From Acidobacteriota bacterium (GTDB taxonomy: Bacteria; Acidobacteriota; Terriglobia; UBA7540): 64,000 nt of DNA. Location: positions 1 through 64,000 of the forward strand of contig JAKCCV010000008.1 of assembly GCA_021838785.1 (NCBI GenBank). Direction: 5' to 3'. The position numbers were made by a program, and so were the translations under genes. Position 1 is the stretch's first letter; the number at the start of each line of letters is the position of its first letter. Below the pieces are notes generated by a model. That model ran no database searches. It had not been told where the DNA came from and saw nothing but the letters and a program-made list of their open reading frames with translations. This document shows positions 34,166 to 44,120 of this stretch, one piece after another.

Positions 34166-36082
34166 TTATTTATAGCTGCGCTGCGCCAAATGAACGTATT
34201 CGAATTCGAGCGGCTCGATGTTACGGATCGGCGAGGCGTTCTCGCCCGCATATTCCCAGGCGGCCACGTGCGCGAATTGTGCATCGTTCCGCAGCGCCTC
34301 GCCGTCCGGCGTCTGATACTCTTCGCGGAAATGCGCGCCGCAAGACTCTTTCCGCTCGAGCGCGTCCCGGCAAATCAGCTCGCCCAACTCCAGAAAATCC
34401 GCCACGCGCCCGGCTTTTTCGAGAGCTTGGTTGATTTCGGCCTCCTCGCCAACCACCTTGACGTTTTGCCAATATTCTCCCCGAAGGGCGCGGATTCTTC
34501 CGAGCGCGGATTCCAACCCTTTCCGATGGCGCGACATGCCGCAATCCTCCCACATGATGTGGCCTAACTCGCGGTGGAATGAATCCACCGTGCGCTTGCC
34601 TTGAATCGCCAGCAAGCGGCGCAAACGCTCCTCCACGGCGCGGCGCGCGGCTGCGAACTCGGCGTGGTCTGCGGTGATGCCATCACCGGGTTTTACGCCG
34701 GCAAGGAAATTCCCCAGCGTGTAAGGAATCACGAAGTAGCCATCCGCCAACCCCTGCATGAGTGCGCTCGCGCCCAGGCGATTGGCGCCGTGGTCGGAGA
34801 AATTGGCCTCGCCCAGAACAAACAGCCCGGGAATGGTGCTCATCAAGTGGTAATCCACCCACAGTCCGCCCATGGCGTAATGGACGGCCGGAAAGATGCG
34901 CATGGGAACCCGGTAAGGGTCTTCGCCCGTGATGCGCTCGTACATTTCAAACAGGTTGCCGTAACGCTCCGTGATGGTTTGCCGGCCCAGCCGCCGAATG
35001 GCGTCGGCGAAGTCGAGATAGACGCCGCGGCCTCCCGGGCCGACCCCGCGACCTTCGTCGCAAACGCGCTTGGCGGCGCGCGAGGCGATGTCGCGCGGCG
35101 AGAGATTGCCAAAAGCCGGATACATCCGTTCCAGGTAGTAGTCGCGCTCTTCTTCCGGGATTTGACTGGGCGGCCGTGTGTCCTCTTTTTTCTTCGGGAC
35201 CCAGATGCGGCCGTCGTTGCGCAAGGATTCGCTCATCAAGGTGAGCTTGGATTGGTAATCGCCACTGACGGGAATGCAAGTCGGGTGAATCTGCGTAAAG
35301 CACGGGTTGGCGAACGCGGCGCCCTTTTTGTAGGCGCGCCAGATGGCGGTGGTGTTGCACCCCTTGGCGTTGGTGGAAAGATAAAAGACATTGCCGTAGC
35401 CGCCGGTGGCCAAGATCACCGCGTCAGCGACGTGCGGTTCGATCTCGCCGCTCACCAGGTCCCGCGCGATGATGCCCCGTGCCCGGCCGTCAATCACGAC
35501 CAGCTCCAACATTTCGTGGCGCGGGAACATCTTCACCGTGCCCGCCTTGACTTGCCGCTCGAGCGCCTGATAGGCACCCAAAAGCAGTTGCTGGCCGGTC
35601 TGACCGCGCGCGTAAAACGTGCGGGAAACTTGCGCGCCGCCAAAGCTGCGGTTGGCTAGCAGGCCGCCATATTCGCGCGCGAACGGAACTCCTTGGGCCA
35701 CGCACTGGTCAATGATGTTGACGCTGAGCTGGGCCAGGCGATAGACATTCGCCTCGCGGGAACGGAAATCTCCGCCTTTCACCGTGTCATAGAAGAGGCG
35801 AAAAACGGAGTCGTTGTCGTTCTGATAGTTCTTGGCGGCGTTAATGCCTCCTTGGGCGGCAATCGAGTGGGCGCGGCGCGGCGAATCCTGATAGCAAAAC
35901 GCTTCAACGTTGTAGCTGAGTTCGCCGAGCGACGCGGCCGCCGAGCCGCCCGCCAAGCCCGTCCCCACCACAATCACCTTGTACTTGCGCTTGTTGGCGG
36001 GGTTGACCAGCTTCATATCGAACTTCAGCTTGTCCCACTTCTGCTCGATGGGTCCTGCCGGTATGCGCGCGTCAAGTTTCAT
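34166..36082 (-). CDS. sdhA: Succinate dehydrogenase/fumarate reductase flavoprotein subunit
   Basis: 638 residues. The FAD-binding [21 protein letters not shown] is followed by [15 protein letters not shown], which carries the His that covalently binds FAD. Catalytic-site elements include [28 protein letters not shown] and [17 protein letters not shown]. The enzyme oxidises succinate to fumarate (or the reverse). RGQTGQQLL replaces the HTGH pattern of gamma-proteobacterial enzymes, as in the non-classical B-type group. AAGGATTG lies before the start. It lies between sdhC and sdhB. Confidence 0.94.
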   Translation of the reverse strand: MKLDARIPAGPIEQKWDKLKFDMKLVNPANKRKYKVIVVGTGLAGGSAAASLGELSYNVEAFCYQDSPRRAHSIAAQGGINAAKNYQNDNDSVFRLFYDTVKGGDFRSREANVYRLAQLSVNIIDQCVAQGVPFAREYGGLLANRSFGGAQVSRTFYARGQTGQQLLLGAYQALERQVKAGTVKMFPRHEMLELVVIDGRARGIIARDLVSGEIEPHVADAVILATGGYGNVFYLSTNAKGCNTTAIWRAYKKGAAFANPCFTQIHPTCIPVSGDYQSKLTLMSESLRNDGRIWVPKKKEDTRPPSQIPEEERDYYLERMYPAFGNLSPRDIASRAAKRVCDEGRGVGPGGRGVYLDFADAIRRLGRQTITERYGNLFEMYERITGEDPYRVPMRIFPAVHYAMGGLWVDYHLMSTIPGLFVLGEANFSDHGANRLGASALMQGLADGYFVIPYTLGNFLAGVKPGDGITADHAEFAAARRAVEERLRRLLAIQGKRTVDSFHRELGHIMWEDCGMSRHRKGLESALGRIRALRGEYWQNVKVVGEEAEINQALEKAGRVADFLELGELICRDALERKESCGAHFREEYQTPDGEALRNDAQFAHVAAWEYAGENASPIRNIEPLEFEYVHLAQRSYK

Positions 36083-36158
36083 GGGTCAATCCTTCAATCG
36101 CTGGCCGGGGCCGCGTTGCCGAATTTGGGCCGCCGAGCCTGACTCGAGGCGCCTTGCC

Positions 36159-36860
36159 TTATCTGACCAAACCGCTCAGCACCGCCAGCGGTATGGAACA
36201 AAAGCCTATTCCAATCGCGACGGCAATCACCTTGGAAGCTATCTTGAGCACGGGCGTGTAACGGGGGTGGGCGATGCCAACGCTCTGGCACATGCTCCAC
36301 AGGCCGTGATACAGGTGAAAGGCCAGGCAGAGGTTGGCGATGATATAGAAGGCTGCCACCGGCGGGCGCGTGAAGCTTGCCACGATATTGCGATGCACCT
36401 GCCCAAACTCGAAGCCAGGGTTGAAGGCGCCGAAGGTCAAGTCCAGCAGATGATAGATGACGTACAGCAGGATGATGGGCCCGCTCCACACCATGGTACG
36501 GGAAGCGTAGCTGGAGGCAACCGGCGTCCACCGAACATAGCCCTGCTTCCGGGCTTCCAATTTGTTCAAAACAGAAAGCTGCCACGCCGCGATGATGTGC
36601 AGGATGACCGCGACCAGCAGGATAATCCGCGCGCTCCAGAGGAGTTCCGGAATTGCGTGCAGTTGGGCCGAGTACACGTCGATCGGCCATTGGCCGTGCG
36701 AGTCCTTGGGCAGATAGATCAGCAGGTTCCCGATGAGATGCATTACGATGAAACCGAACAGCAGGAACCCCGTCACCGCCATCATCACTTTCTTGCCGAC
36801 GACGGAGCGATAGAAGGTGATCGTTCGTTCAGCTTCCTGGTTGATAGCGACCGTGGTCAA
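36159..36860 (-). CDS. sdhC: Succinate dehydrogenase cytochrome b subunit (five-helix anchor)
   Basis: 233 residues with five membrane helices, the single-chain anchor of B-type succinate:quinone reductases that bind two haems b. Candidate haem His residues are in GFIVMHLIGNLL, ILHIIAAWQ, LYVIYHLLDL and LAFHLYHGLWS. The FHLYHG motif is typical of the family. Such anchors allow menaquinone to be used. A TTG at 36860 is the start consistent with a typical N-terminus (TTVAINQEAERT); GGGAG lies 11 nt ahead. It is the first gene of the operon. Confidence 0.88.
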   Translation of the reverse strand: MTTVAINQEAERTITFYRSVVGKKVMMAVTGFLLFGFIVMHLIGNLLIYLPKDSHGQWPIDVYSAQLHAIPELLWSARIILLVAVILHIIAAWQLSVLNKLEARKQGYVRWTPVASSYASRTMVWSGPIILLYVIYHLLDLTFGAFNPGFEFGQVHRNIVASFTRPPVAAFYIIANLCLAFHLYHGLWSMCQSVGIAHPRYTPVLKIASKVIAVAIGIGFCSIPLAVLSGLVR

Positions 36861-37202
36861 GGTGCGTTTGACTCCCGTGGGGTGAAGCTCGCTTAACCCT
36901 TTCCGATAGGATGGTTCGGCAACCCAGAACGGCTAAGGTGCTTGGCGAATGCTTTATGTTAACCTAGCGCGTGCCCGCCGCGCAACCGTGGAAATGATGC
37001 AATGAGCTGGGTCGCGTCCTTAGCCGTCGCAAGGCGGCGTCGCTTTTTGGCGGCGGAGCGATGGGGCGAGTTGCTCAAGCCACGCGGTGGTGTTCCAATT
37101 GCCGGGGGCAAGATGCTCACCCAAGCCGTCGCGCCCTGCTGAGCGGGACTCGGGAGAAGAGGCTCGGACGTTGCGGCGCGAGGGCGCGAGGGGCAGTTTT
37201 CT
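36861..37202. other. Gene-free stretch between sdhC and uppP
   Basis: 342 bp upstream of sdhC and downstream of uppP. No open frame with a ribosome binding site, no tRNA and no hairpin with a T-run was found. It must hold the sdhCAB promoter, but no convincing -35/-10 pair stands out. Confidence 0.5.
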
Positions 37203-38075
37203 CTACCAGCCGCGAAGATAGAGCGCCTGAACCACGACGGCAGCAACCAGACAATAGATGCCGAACAGATACCAGCGTCCTTGCTCGAGCCACCGCGAAA
37301 GCCATCTCAGCGCCAACAAGCCGGCCACAAAGGCGCAACCCATGCCCACCAAGCTCGGCGTGAGCGCGGCTGCCCAAGGCACAATCACGCCGGCGCGATG
37401 TGCAGCGCGCAGCAGACGATAAAGTTCGCGCGCAATGGCCAGCGGCGTGATGGCCACCGCCATAGCAAAGCTGAACGACTCAATCTCCATGCGGTCGCCG
37501 TCATTCAAAAGCCCCGCGGAAATCGTCGAGCCGGAGCGCGAGAAGCCGCGAAACGGAATGGCAAAGCCCTGCGCGATCCCCATGACGATGGTGTCGAGCC
37601 AACTCACGCTGCGCGGCGCTTTGTTCGGGGAAACGGGCGCGCGCGCTTCACGCCATCCGGCGTAGAGAATCAACAGGCCGCCCGCCGCGAGCGCAGGCGC
37701 GATCCAGTTGAGTTTGTGAAACAGCGCTTCAATGGCTACGGGGTGTCCGTTGCGCCCCAGAACGTGCTCCACCAGGAAAATCAGCGGCAAGGCCACGATA
37801 CCGCTCACCAGCGACGCCACAAAAACCAATTGGACAAAGCGCCAGAAAGCCTGCCAAGTGGAAAAAACAGTTTCGACCCAGCGCCGCCAAAAATAGACGA
37901 TCACGGCAAACATGGTGCCCGTGTGCAGCATGACCAACAGCAGCGCGTTCGCCGGCGTGGACATGTTTTGCCGGAACAGTTCAGCAACGACGATGACGTG
38001 CGCCGAGCTCGAAACCGGCAACAGTTCGGTCAGGCCCTGAACGATGGCAAGAACAATGGCTTGATAGATCGGCAT
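37203..38075 (-). CDS. uppP: UppP/BacA, undecaprenyl-diphosphatase
   Basis: 290 residues with about eight membrane helices. The enzyme dephosphorylates undecaprenyl pyrophosphate so the lipid carrier can be reused for peptidoglycan and O-antigen. Both active-site motifs are present: QGLTELLPVSSSAH (the Glu and Ser-rich loop) and GFSRSGSTISAGL (Arg and Ser). The typical YFW cluster lies in AVIVYFWRRWVE. It follows the RNase J gene on the same strand after 50 bp and may share its transcript. Confidence 0.92.
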   Translation of the reverse strand: MPIYQAIVLAIVQGLTELLPVSSSAHVIVVAELFRQNMSTPANALLLVMLHTGTMFAVIVYFWRRWVETVFSTWQAFWRFVQLVFVASLVSGIVALPLIFLVEHVLGRNGHPVAIEALFHKLNWIAPALAAGGLLILYAGWREARAPVSPNKAPRSVSWLDTIVMGIAQGFAIPFRGFSRSGSTISAGLLNDGDRMEIESFSFAMAVAITPLAIARELYRLLRAAHRAGVIVPWAAALTPSLVGMGCAFVAGLLALRWLSRWLEQGRWYLFGIYCLVAAVVVQALYLRGW

Positions 38076-38125
38076 GAAGGTCTCAGGTAGGAAGATTCGG
38101 GTTTAGATGACTGCCCTTTGCCGCC

Positions 38126-39781
38126 TCATACCTCCAGCACGACCGGCAGGACCATGGGGCGCTTGCCGGTTTGCTCGTCGAAGTGGCGGCGAAGGGCGGT
38201 GCGAATTTTTTCTTTGATGACACCCCAATCGGCGATCTCCTCGGCGTTGGATTTTTCGAGCGTAGCCAGAATGACCTGGCGCGCGCTCGCGGCGAGTTCA
38301 TCCGCCTGATCCATGGGGACAAAGCCGCGAGAGACGATTTCGGGCGGGGCTTCGAGCCGGCCCGTGTGTTCATTGATAGCCAGAATCGGGATGACAATGC
38401 CGTCTTCGGAGATGTGGCGGCGCTCCTTCAGAATGACATCGCCCACCTCATCCAGGGTGCCGACGTCAATGCAGACTCGCCCCACCGGTACTCGGCCGGC
38501 TTTGCGGGCCGAGCGGCCATCGAATTCCAGCACGTCGCCACTTTCCAACAAAAAGACCTCCCCGATGTTGCCGTTCATCTCACGGGCCATGGCGGCGTGG
38601 CGGGAAAGCTGGCGAAATTCGCCGTGGAGAGGAATGAAATAACGCGGCCGCACCAGGCTCAGCATGAGTTTGAGTTCTTCGGCGCTGCCGTGGCCGGAGA
38701 CGTGCACGGGCGGTTGAGAGCCGTCATCGTAATAGACCTGGACCCCGCGGCGGCAAAGATGGTCCATCATGCGGAAGATGGATTTCTCATTGCCGGGAAT
38801 GATGCGCGCCGAGAGAACCACGTCGTCGCCCGGCTCGACCGAAACCCAGCGGTGCTGGTCCACCGCGATGCGGGAAAGCGCCGCCATCGGCTCGCCTTGA
38901 CTGCCGGTCACGACCAGCGCAACGCGGTTGGCAGGGAGCTTGCGGACTTCCTGCGGCTGGACCAGCAGTCCCGGGGGAATGCTCAGCTTGCCCATTTGGA
39001 GGGCAATTTCAGAATTCTGAAACATCGCACGGCCGACAAAGCAAAGCCTCCGGCCCTGCTCGCGCGCGAGGTCGGCGATGATCTGCATGCGGTGAAGCGA
39101 GGTGGAAAAGCACGAAAAAACCACGCGGCCTTTGGCGGTGGTCAGGATTTCGAGGAAGCGCTCGCGAACGGCTCGCTCGGAAGGCGTCATGCCGGGTCGC
39201 TCGGCGTTGGTGGAATCGGAGAATAGCGCCAGAACGCCCTTCCGCCCGTAATCGGCCAGCGTGTGCAGGTCGCTTTGCTTTTGGTCGGTCGGCGTGGGGT
39301 CGAGTTTGAAATCGCCGGTATGAATGACGGTGCCGAGCGGCGTGGTCAGCGCGAGGGCGCCCGATTCGATAATGCTGTGGGTCAGATGGATGAACTCGAC
39401 GCGAAAAGGCCCAACATCGAAAGGCGAGCCGGGACGCATCTCGCGCAAGTCCGCGCCTTCCTCAAGGCCGTGCTCCGCCAGCTTGGCTCGCGCCAGCGCC
39501 AGCGTGAAGGCCGAACCGTACACGGGCGCGTCAATTTCATCGAGCACGTAGGGCAAGGCGCCGAGGTGGTCCTCATGGCCGTGGGTGAGCAGAATGGCGC
39601 GAACGCGGTCGCGATTCTCCCGAAGATAGGTGATGTCCGGGATAACGATGTCCACGCCGGGCAGTTCGGCGTCGGGGAACATCACGCCGCAGTCCACGAC
39701 GACCACATGGCCCTCGTATTCGAAGGCCATCATGTTCATGCCGAATTCGCCCAGGCCGCCGAGCGGAATGGCCCTTAGCAC
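38126..39781 (-). CDS. rnj: RNase J
   Basis: 551 residues. RNase J is a metallo-beta-lactamase/beta-CASP ribonuclease with endo- and 5'-3' exo-activity in mRNA decay. Visible are IPLGGLGEFGMNMM, THGHEDH at 66-72 with the zinc ligands, GALALTTPLGTVIHTGDFKLDP, DSTNAERPGMTPSE, ISPEDG-like GSQGEPMAALSR, HVSGHGSAEELK and PLHGEFRQL. The only canonical start near the fold is GTG at 39781, which lacks a nearby ribosome binding site. AAAGGAG lies further upstream, 8 nt before an in-frame ATC, so the true start may be about 9 codons earlier. Confidence 0.92.
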   Translation of the reverse strand: MLRAIPLGGLGEFGMNMMAFEYEGHVVVVDCGVMFPDAELPGVDIVIPDITYLRENRDRVRAILLTHGHEDHLGALPYVLDEIDAPVYGSAFTLALARAKLAEHGLEEGADLREMRPGSPFDVGPFRVEFIHLTHSIIESGALALTTPLGTVIHTGDFKLDPTPTDQKQSDLHTLADYGRKGVLALFSDSTNAERPGMTPSERAVRERFLEILTTAKGRVVFSCFSTSLHRMQIIADLAREQGRRLCFVGRAMFQNSEIALQMGKLSIPPGLLVQPQEVRKLPANRVALVVTGSQGEPMAALSRIAVDQHRWVSVEPGDDVVLSARIIPGNEKSIFRMMDHLCRRGVQVYYDDGSQPPVHVSGHGSAEELKLMLSLVRPRYFIPLHGEFRQLSRHAAMAREMNGNIGEVFLLESGDVLEFDGRSARKAGRVPVGRVCIDVGTLDEVGDVILKERRHISEDGIVIPILAINEHTGRLEAPPEIVSRGFVPMDQADELAASARQVILATLEKSNAEEIADWGVIKEKIRTALRRHFDEQTGKRPMVLPVVLEV

Positions 39782-39837
39782 GTGTGAGTTCGCGGAGATA
39801 CCTTTTGCTCCTTTAGGACGTTCATGGGCGGAACTTA

Positions 39838-39846
39838 GTTATAGCA
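39838..39846 (-). promoter_or_regulatory. Extended -10 promoter of rnj
   Basis: Minus-strand TGCTATAAC at 39846-39838, with the predicted transcription start near 39831, about 50 nt before the GTG. The AAAGGAG site is inside this leader. Confidence 0.4.
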
Positions 39847-40067
39847 CAAATGAGCCGGTCCGCGCCGACGGTTTTCTGTTTTTGAACGGAGCCCCTCGCC
39901 CGGCTCGGCCGAGGCCCAAGTGATTTTCCGTTAAGCGTTGACAAATCCCTGCGAGACGCAAAGTCGGCCCAACGGCGCGAACCGCTTGACCTCCGGCAGG
40001 GTTGCGTATAAAAACAGCGATGCCGAGCCAATCAATCGGGATTCGCTTGAAGGCGGAAGGAGGCGGC

Positions 40068-42392
40068 GTGGCCAGCCAGGATGAAGGCTTTGGCGGATTT
40101 GCCCTGCGGCGAGGGTTGTTGATCGGCGTGGCCCTGATGGCCGCGTCCATCCAGGCGAGGGCCGCCGCCCTCACGCCGCTATTTCGCCGAGGTTATACCG
40201 TCATCCCGACACCGCAAGAAGTGACGTTCCACGGAGCGAGCTTCAAGTTCGGTGAGGGCTGGCGTCTGGCGCTCGGAGAAGGGGTCAAGCCGGACGATGC
40301 GGCGGTGAAGGTGTTAGAAGATGATTTGAAAAAGCGCGACGGAATCGCGCTCGGAACAGGCCGAGGAACAAGAACCATCATGCTTGTGATGAGGCCGGGC
40401 TCCGTAGCTATCGGTCGAGCGACGGACCAACATCTGCCGCCAATTCGGCGGCAGGCCTACCGGCTCGAACTGAGCGAAAGCGGGATTCGCATCACGGCCA
40501 ACGCCGAAGCCGGGTTATTCTACGGCGCCGAAACCTTAATCCAGCTTGTCAAACGAGCCAACGGGAAATTTTGGTTGCCGACGGCGACCATTACCGATTG
40601 GCCCGACCTCGAAAACCGATTTATCTATTGGGACGATAGCCACCACTTGGAACGCCAGGCGGCGTTCGAGCGGATGCTGCGCCAGGCGGCGTTTTACAAG
40701 ATCAACGGCGTTGCCATCAAACTGGACGGGCACTTCCAGTACAAAAGTGCCCCCGCCGTCGTTGAGCCTTATGCGCTCTCCCCGCAGCAGTTGCAAGAGC
40801 TGACCGATTACGGGCTGAGGTTTCACGTCAAGCTGATTCCCTACCTCGACGCCCCGGCGCATATCTCGTTTGTGCTGAAACATCCCGAGTACGCGACATT
40901 GAGGGAGTTTCCCGACAGCAATTACGAACTTTGCACGACGAACCCGAACACCTACAAGCTGCTCGACGGCATGTACCGCGAACTGATGCACGCGAATCGC
41001 GGTGTGAATTATTTTGTGCTCTCAACGGATGAGCCTTATTACGTTGGCTTGGCCGACAACCGCCAATGCGATGAGGCGGCGTTAGCCAAGAAGCTCGGAA
41101 GCGTGGGCAAGGTGGAAGCCCAATTCCTCGACCGCGCGGCCGGTTACTTACACGCGCGCGGGCGGAAGGTCATTTTTTGGGGAGAACATCCGCTCGAGCC
41201 GAGCGACATTCCATCTCTGCCCGACTATCTCATCAACGGCGAAGTTTACGGCCCGGCGTTTGACCGCGCCTTCAAGGCTCACGGCATTCGCGAAATGATT
41301 TATACGTCCACGGAGGGCGTGGAGCCGCTTTTCCCCAATTATGCTCGGTTGCCCGCGTTGCAACTTTTTAATCCGGTGCACATGACGAACCGGTTGCGGG
41401 CTATGTACTGCAAAATCTCGTTCGATTCGGCGCGGCAAAACGCGAACTTGATTGGAGTGATGGTCGCTGGCTGGGGCGATGAAGGGCTGAATCCAGAGAC
41501 GTTCTGGCTGGGCTACGCGACCGGCACGGGGTGGGGGTGGCATCCTGCCTCGCCGAGCCCGCAAGAGGCCGCGGCCAGCTTTTATCGTCTGTTCTACGGC
41601 TCGGGAGCGCGGGACATGGCGCGCGTGTATCAGTTGATGAGCACGCAGGCGGAGTTCTGGAATGGCAGTTGGGACCTTGAGCCTTCGACGGCTCGAAAAC
41701 CCATCTTTGGAAACTCGCGCGGCATCTTTCATCCACGACGCCCTGCCCAGGATCAGACGCTGCCGTTGCCGCCCGTGCCGCGGGGACCCTATCTGCGGCT
41801 CGCTTTTGACTGGAGCAAAGCCAACGCCCGACGGGTGAGGCTGGCCCGGGAATTGATGCTGAAGAATCAAGAGTTGAATGAATTACTCCATGAGAACATG
41901 CTCTCCGCGCAACTTAACAGATACAACCTGCAGGTTTTCTTGACCATTGCGAATCTCGAACGGCAGAACCTGCAGATGCTCGAGGAGATGGACCAAATCA
42001 GCCGGGCACTCGAAGGCGCGGCGGCGGAGGCGGCGCAGGTTCAGCCGCAGCGGGCGGTGACGGATTTGGACCAAGCGCTTGACTTAGCTTGCCGGATCAG
42101 AAAGCAACGCAACGCCGTCCTCCAGAACGCCGTGGCGGTTTGGGACAAGAGCTGGTTGCCGCGCGTTGCGGAAGCCAACGGGCGAACGTATTTGAACGAA
42201 GTGGACGACGTGAAGGATCACCTGCCCGGGCGAACGGTGGACATGAGCTATTTGGTTTATCGTGAACTCATCCTGCCGCTCAGCCAATGGTATCGGCAAG
42301 TCGAGGAGGCGCGAAATCGTTATGCGCTCACGAATGGCCTGCCGGCGAGAACCGAGCCGCTCGAATGGCGAGAAACCGGACTCAAGCCATGA
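40068..42392 (+). CDS. Glycoside hydrolase family 20-like beta-N-acetylhexosaminidase
   Basis: 774 residues with a signal segment (RRGLLIGVALMAASIQARAA). The GH20b-type N-terminal domain contains YRLELSESGIRITANAEAGLFYGAETLIQL. The catalytic barrel has VLSTDEPYYVG with the Asp-Glu dyad used in substrate-assisted cleavage of terminal GlcNAc/GalNAc. After about residue 600 a helical, coiled-coil-like C-terminal part follows (LTIANLERQNLQMLEEMDQISRALEG region) of unknown role. The start is GTG 40068, 4 nt after AAGGAGG; an ATG at 40020 has no such site. It could remove GlcNAc from cell-wall or chitin fragments; the salvage link is inference. Confidence 0.75.
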   Translation: MASQDEGFGGFALRRGLLIGVALMAASIQARAAALTPLFRRGYTVIPTPQEVTFHGASFKFGEGWRLALGEGVKPDDAAVKVLEDDLKKRDGIALGTGRGTRTIMLVMRPGSVAIGRATDQHLPPIRRQAYRLELSESGIRITANAEAGLFYGAETLIQLVKRANGKFWLPTATITDWPDLENRFIYWDDSHHLERQAAFERMLRQAAFYKINGVAIKLDGHFQYKSAPAVVEPYALSPQQLQELTDYGLRFHVKLIPYLDAPAHISFVLKHPEYATLREFPDSNYELCTTNPNTYKLLDGMYRELMHANRGVNYFVLSTDEPYYVGLADNRQCDEAALAKKLGSVGKVEAQFLDRAAGYLHARGRKVIFWGEHPLEPSDIPSLPDYLINGEVYGPAFDRAFKAHGIREMIYTSTEGVEPLFPNYARLPALQLFNPVHMTNRLRAMYCKISFDSARQNANLIGVMVAGWGDEGLNPETFWLGYATGTGWGWHPASPSPQEAAASFYRLFYGSGARDMARVYQLMSTQAEFWNGSWDLEPSTARKPIFGNSRGIFHPRRPAQDQTLPLPPVPRGPYLRLAFDWSKANARRVRLARELMLKNQELNELLHENMLSAQLNRYNLQVFLTIANLERQNLQMLEEMDQISRALEGAAAEAAQVQPQRAVTDLDQALDLACRIRKQRNAVLQNAVAVWDKSWLPRVAEANGRTYLNEVDDVKDHLPGRTVDMSYLVYRELILPLSQWYRQVEEARNRYALTNGLPARTEPLEWRETGLKP

Positions 42393-42713
42393 TGAGCGCG
42401 ATGGAAAAAGGCGCGGAACAAGGCCGGCGAGTCCCTCGTCGCGGCTGCCTGCCGACAGTCGTAAAATTTCAGGTAGAAGCACGCAAGGCTCTCTCCCTCA
42501 CAAATCTCCAGCGTGGACCGTTTCCGCCGTCGCTTGGGGTCTCGGCCGCCTGAGGTCCGCGCAAACCACCCGAGCGAAAGTTGCGAATGGCGGGGCGAGG
42601 CTTCTGCCGAGGCGGGTTCTGCGGCCGCACCGTTCCCCCTTGCCGAGGGGCGGCGCGTTATTGCTCGTTATGAAGTCCATTGCATTGTAAAATCAGCAGC
42701 AAGGAGGAAAACG
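42393..42713. other. Gene-free stretch between GH20 and the MetE-like gene
   Basis: 321 bp with no supported open frame. No promoter pair, terminator hairpin with T-run, or repeat of the window's families is recognisable. The AAGGAGG that serves the next gene is at its right edge. Confidence 0.5.
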
Positions 42714-43937
42714 ATGTTGACCGCGACAGCCAATCTGATTCTACCGGCGACGACCACGGGTTCATTTCCGCGTCCGCGTTGGTTTGATGTCTCGATGTGG
42801 GGGCGGCCTTTCGACACTTGTATGCTCGACGTGCGCTTTCGGGAAAAGTTTCAGGATGCCATGGCGGTGGTCATTGGCGACCAAGAGCGGGCGGGGTTGG
42901 ACATTATGACGCACGGCGATTTCCACGTGGATGAAGACCTGGCGGGCCGGGCCTGGCATCACTATCCCTTGCAGCGCTGGACGGGGCTGGAGGGAGATTA
43001 CCTGCAACCGGAAGAGGCGACTGCTCCGTGGCTGCACTATCCGCCGGGCACGCTGCTGAATGAAATCTACACGGGCTGGCGTTGGCCGCACGTGGTGGGC
43101 AAGATTGAACATCGGCCGCTCGATTATCCGAAGCTCTGGCGCATCGCGCAATCGAAGACGCGCAAGCCCGTCAAGTTTGGCACCTGCTGCTCGCAGGTGA
43201 TGGCGCTGTTTCTCGACATCCACACGCCGCACTACAAGGACAAGCGCGAAGTGATTTGGGACATGGCGGTGGCCATGAACAAGGAGCTTTTGGCACTGCG
43301 AGATGCCGGCTGCCGGTGCATCCAGACGGAAGAGCCGACGTTCCACTTTATGGCCAACACCTACGGCAAGGACCACGCAGAAGTGAAGTTCATGATTGAC
43401 GCGTTCAATCGCGAGGTCCAAGGGCTCGACGACGTGGAACTGTGGATTCACACCTGCTGGGGCAATCCCAATATGCAGCGGGTGATGGAGGACACGAGCT
43501 ACGCGAATTCGATCGAAATTTATCTCGAGCGCTGCCGCGGCGACGTGTGGACGCTCGAAATGAAGGACCGTCATCAGAAAGACATCGAGCTTTTCGCGCC
43601 GTTCAAAAACGACCTGAAAAAGAAAATTGCCATCGGCGTGGTCAGCCATCGGACGCTCCAGGCCGACCGGCCGGAAGACGTGGCGGCGGAGATTCGCAAG
43701 GCGCTGAAATACATTTCTGCGGGGCAACTGATCGTCTCCAGCGATTGCGGCTTTGGCCGGCAGGGCGCCAACCGCGAAATTGCTTTCTATAAAGCGAGCG
43801 CCATTGCCCAGGGCGCCAACATCGTGCGACGCGAACTCGGTCTGCCAACGACGTACGTGCCCGCCGCCGACCCGAAATTGCAGGTGGACGTCGTCCCAGG
43901 CCGCGACGTGGCGCGAGCAACGGACGGACGTGGTTAA
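42714..43937 (+). CDS. MetE-like (cobalamin-independent methionine synthase C-terminal domain) protein
   Basis: 407 residues, equal to the catalytic C-terminal barrel of MetE without its N-terminal half. It opens TTTGSFPRPRWF. Candidate zinc ligands are the His and Cys of WIHTCWGNPN, the Glu of IQTEEP, and the Cys of IVSSDCGFG, the pattern needed to activate a thiol. Single-domain members either take a methyl group from a corrinoid carrier (core-MetE) or act on other thiols. The start is unambiguous, with AAGGAGG 6 nt ahead. The Ni/Co transporter gene downstream would fit a corrinoid link; that is inference. Confidence 0.78.
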   Translation: MLTATANLILPATTTGSFPRPRWFDVSMWGRPFDTCMLDVRFREKFQDAMAVVIGDQERAGLDIMTHGDFHVDEDLAGRAWHHYPLQRWTGLEGDYLQPEEATAPWLHYPPGTLLNEIYTGWRWPHVVGKIEHRPLDYPKLWRIAQSKTRKPVKFGTCCSQVMALFLDIHTPHYKDKREVIWDMAVAMNKELLALRDAGCRCIQTEEPTFHFMANTYGKDHAEVKFMIDAFNREVQGLDDVELWIHTCWGNPNMQRVMEDTSYANSIEIYLERCRGDVWTLEMKDRHQKDIELFAPFKNDLKKKIAIGVVSHRTLQADRPEDVAAEIRKALKYISAGQLIVSSDCGFGRQGANREIAFYKASAIAQGANIVRRELGLPTTYVPAADPKLQVDVVPGRDVARATDGRG

Positions 43938-44043
43938 ACCGCTGGCCGGCATTGACCGCCGCTTCCTCACGCCGAGCCAAACCTCGCACGCGCCTCGGCT
44001 GCCGGACGTGAAAGTCACCCCAGCCTAGCGGCGATATGTGGAC

Positions 44044-44086
44044 GGGAGAAAGGGATGTAAGCCGGCCGCGACGCTGCCACGGTAAG
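44044..44086 (+). promoter_or_regulatory. Weak cobalamin-riboswitch-like segment
   Basis: The 100 bp before the Ni/Co transporter gene contains GGGAGAAAGGGATGTAAGCC and then GCCACGGTAAG. These resemble the central conserved segments of cobalamin riboswitches (GGGAA, GGTG..AA..CC, CGCCACTGT.A). The 3' B12 box expected after it is not recognisable, so this is a partial match only. Confidence 0.22.
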
Positions 44087-44120
44087 TTTTTGACCGACCT
44101 GTTAAGATAGATTGCGGAGG

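Noticed and set aside
44044-44086. Firm call of a cobalamin riboswitch
   Set aside because: Central segments match loosely, but the downstream B12 box is not recognisable.
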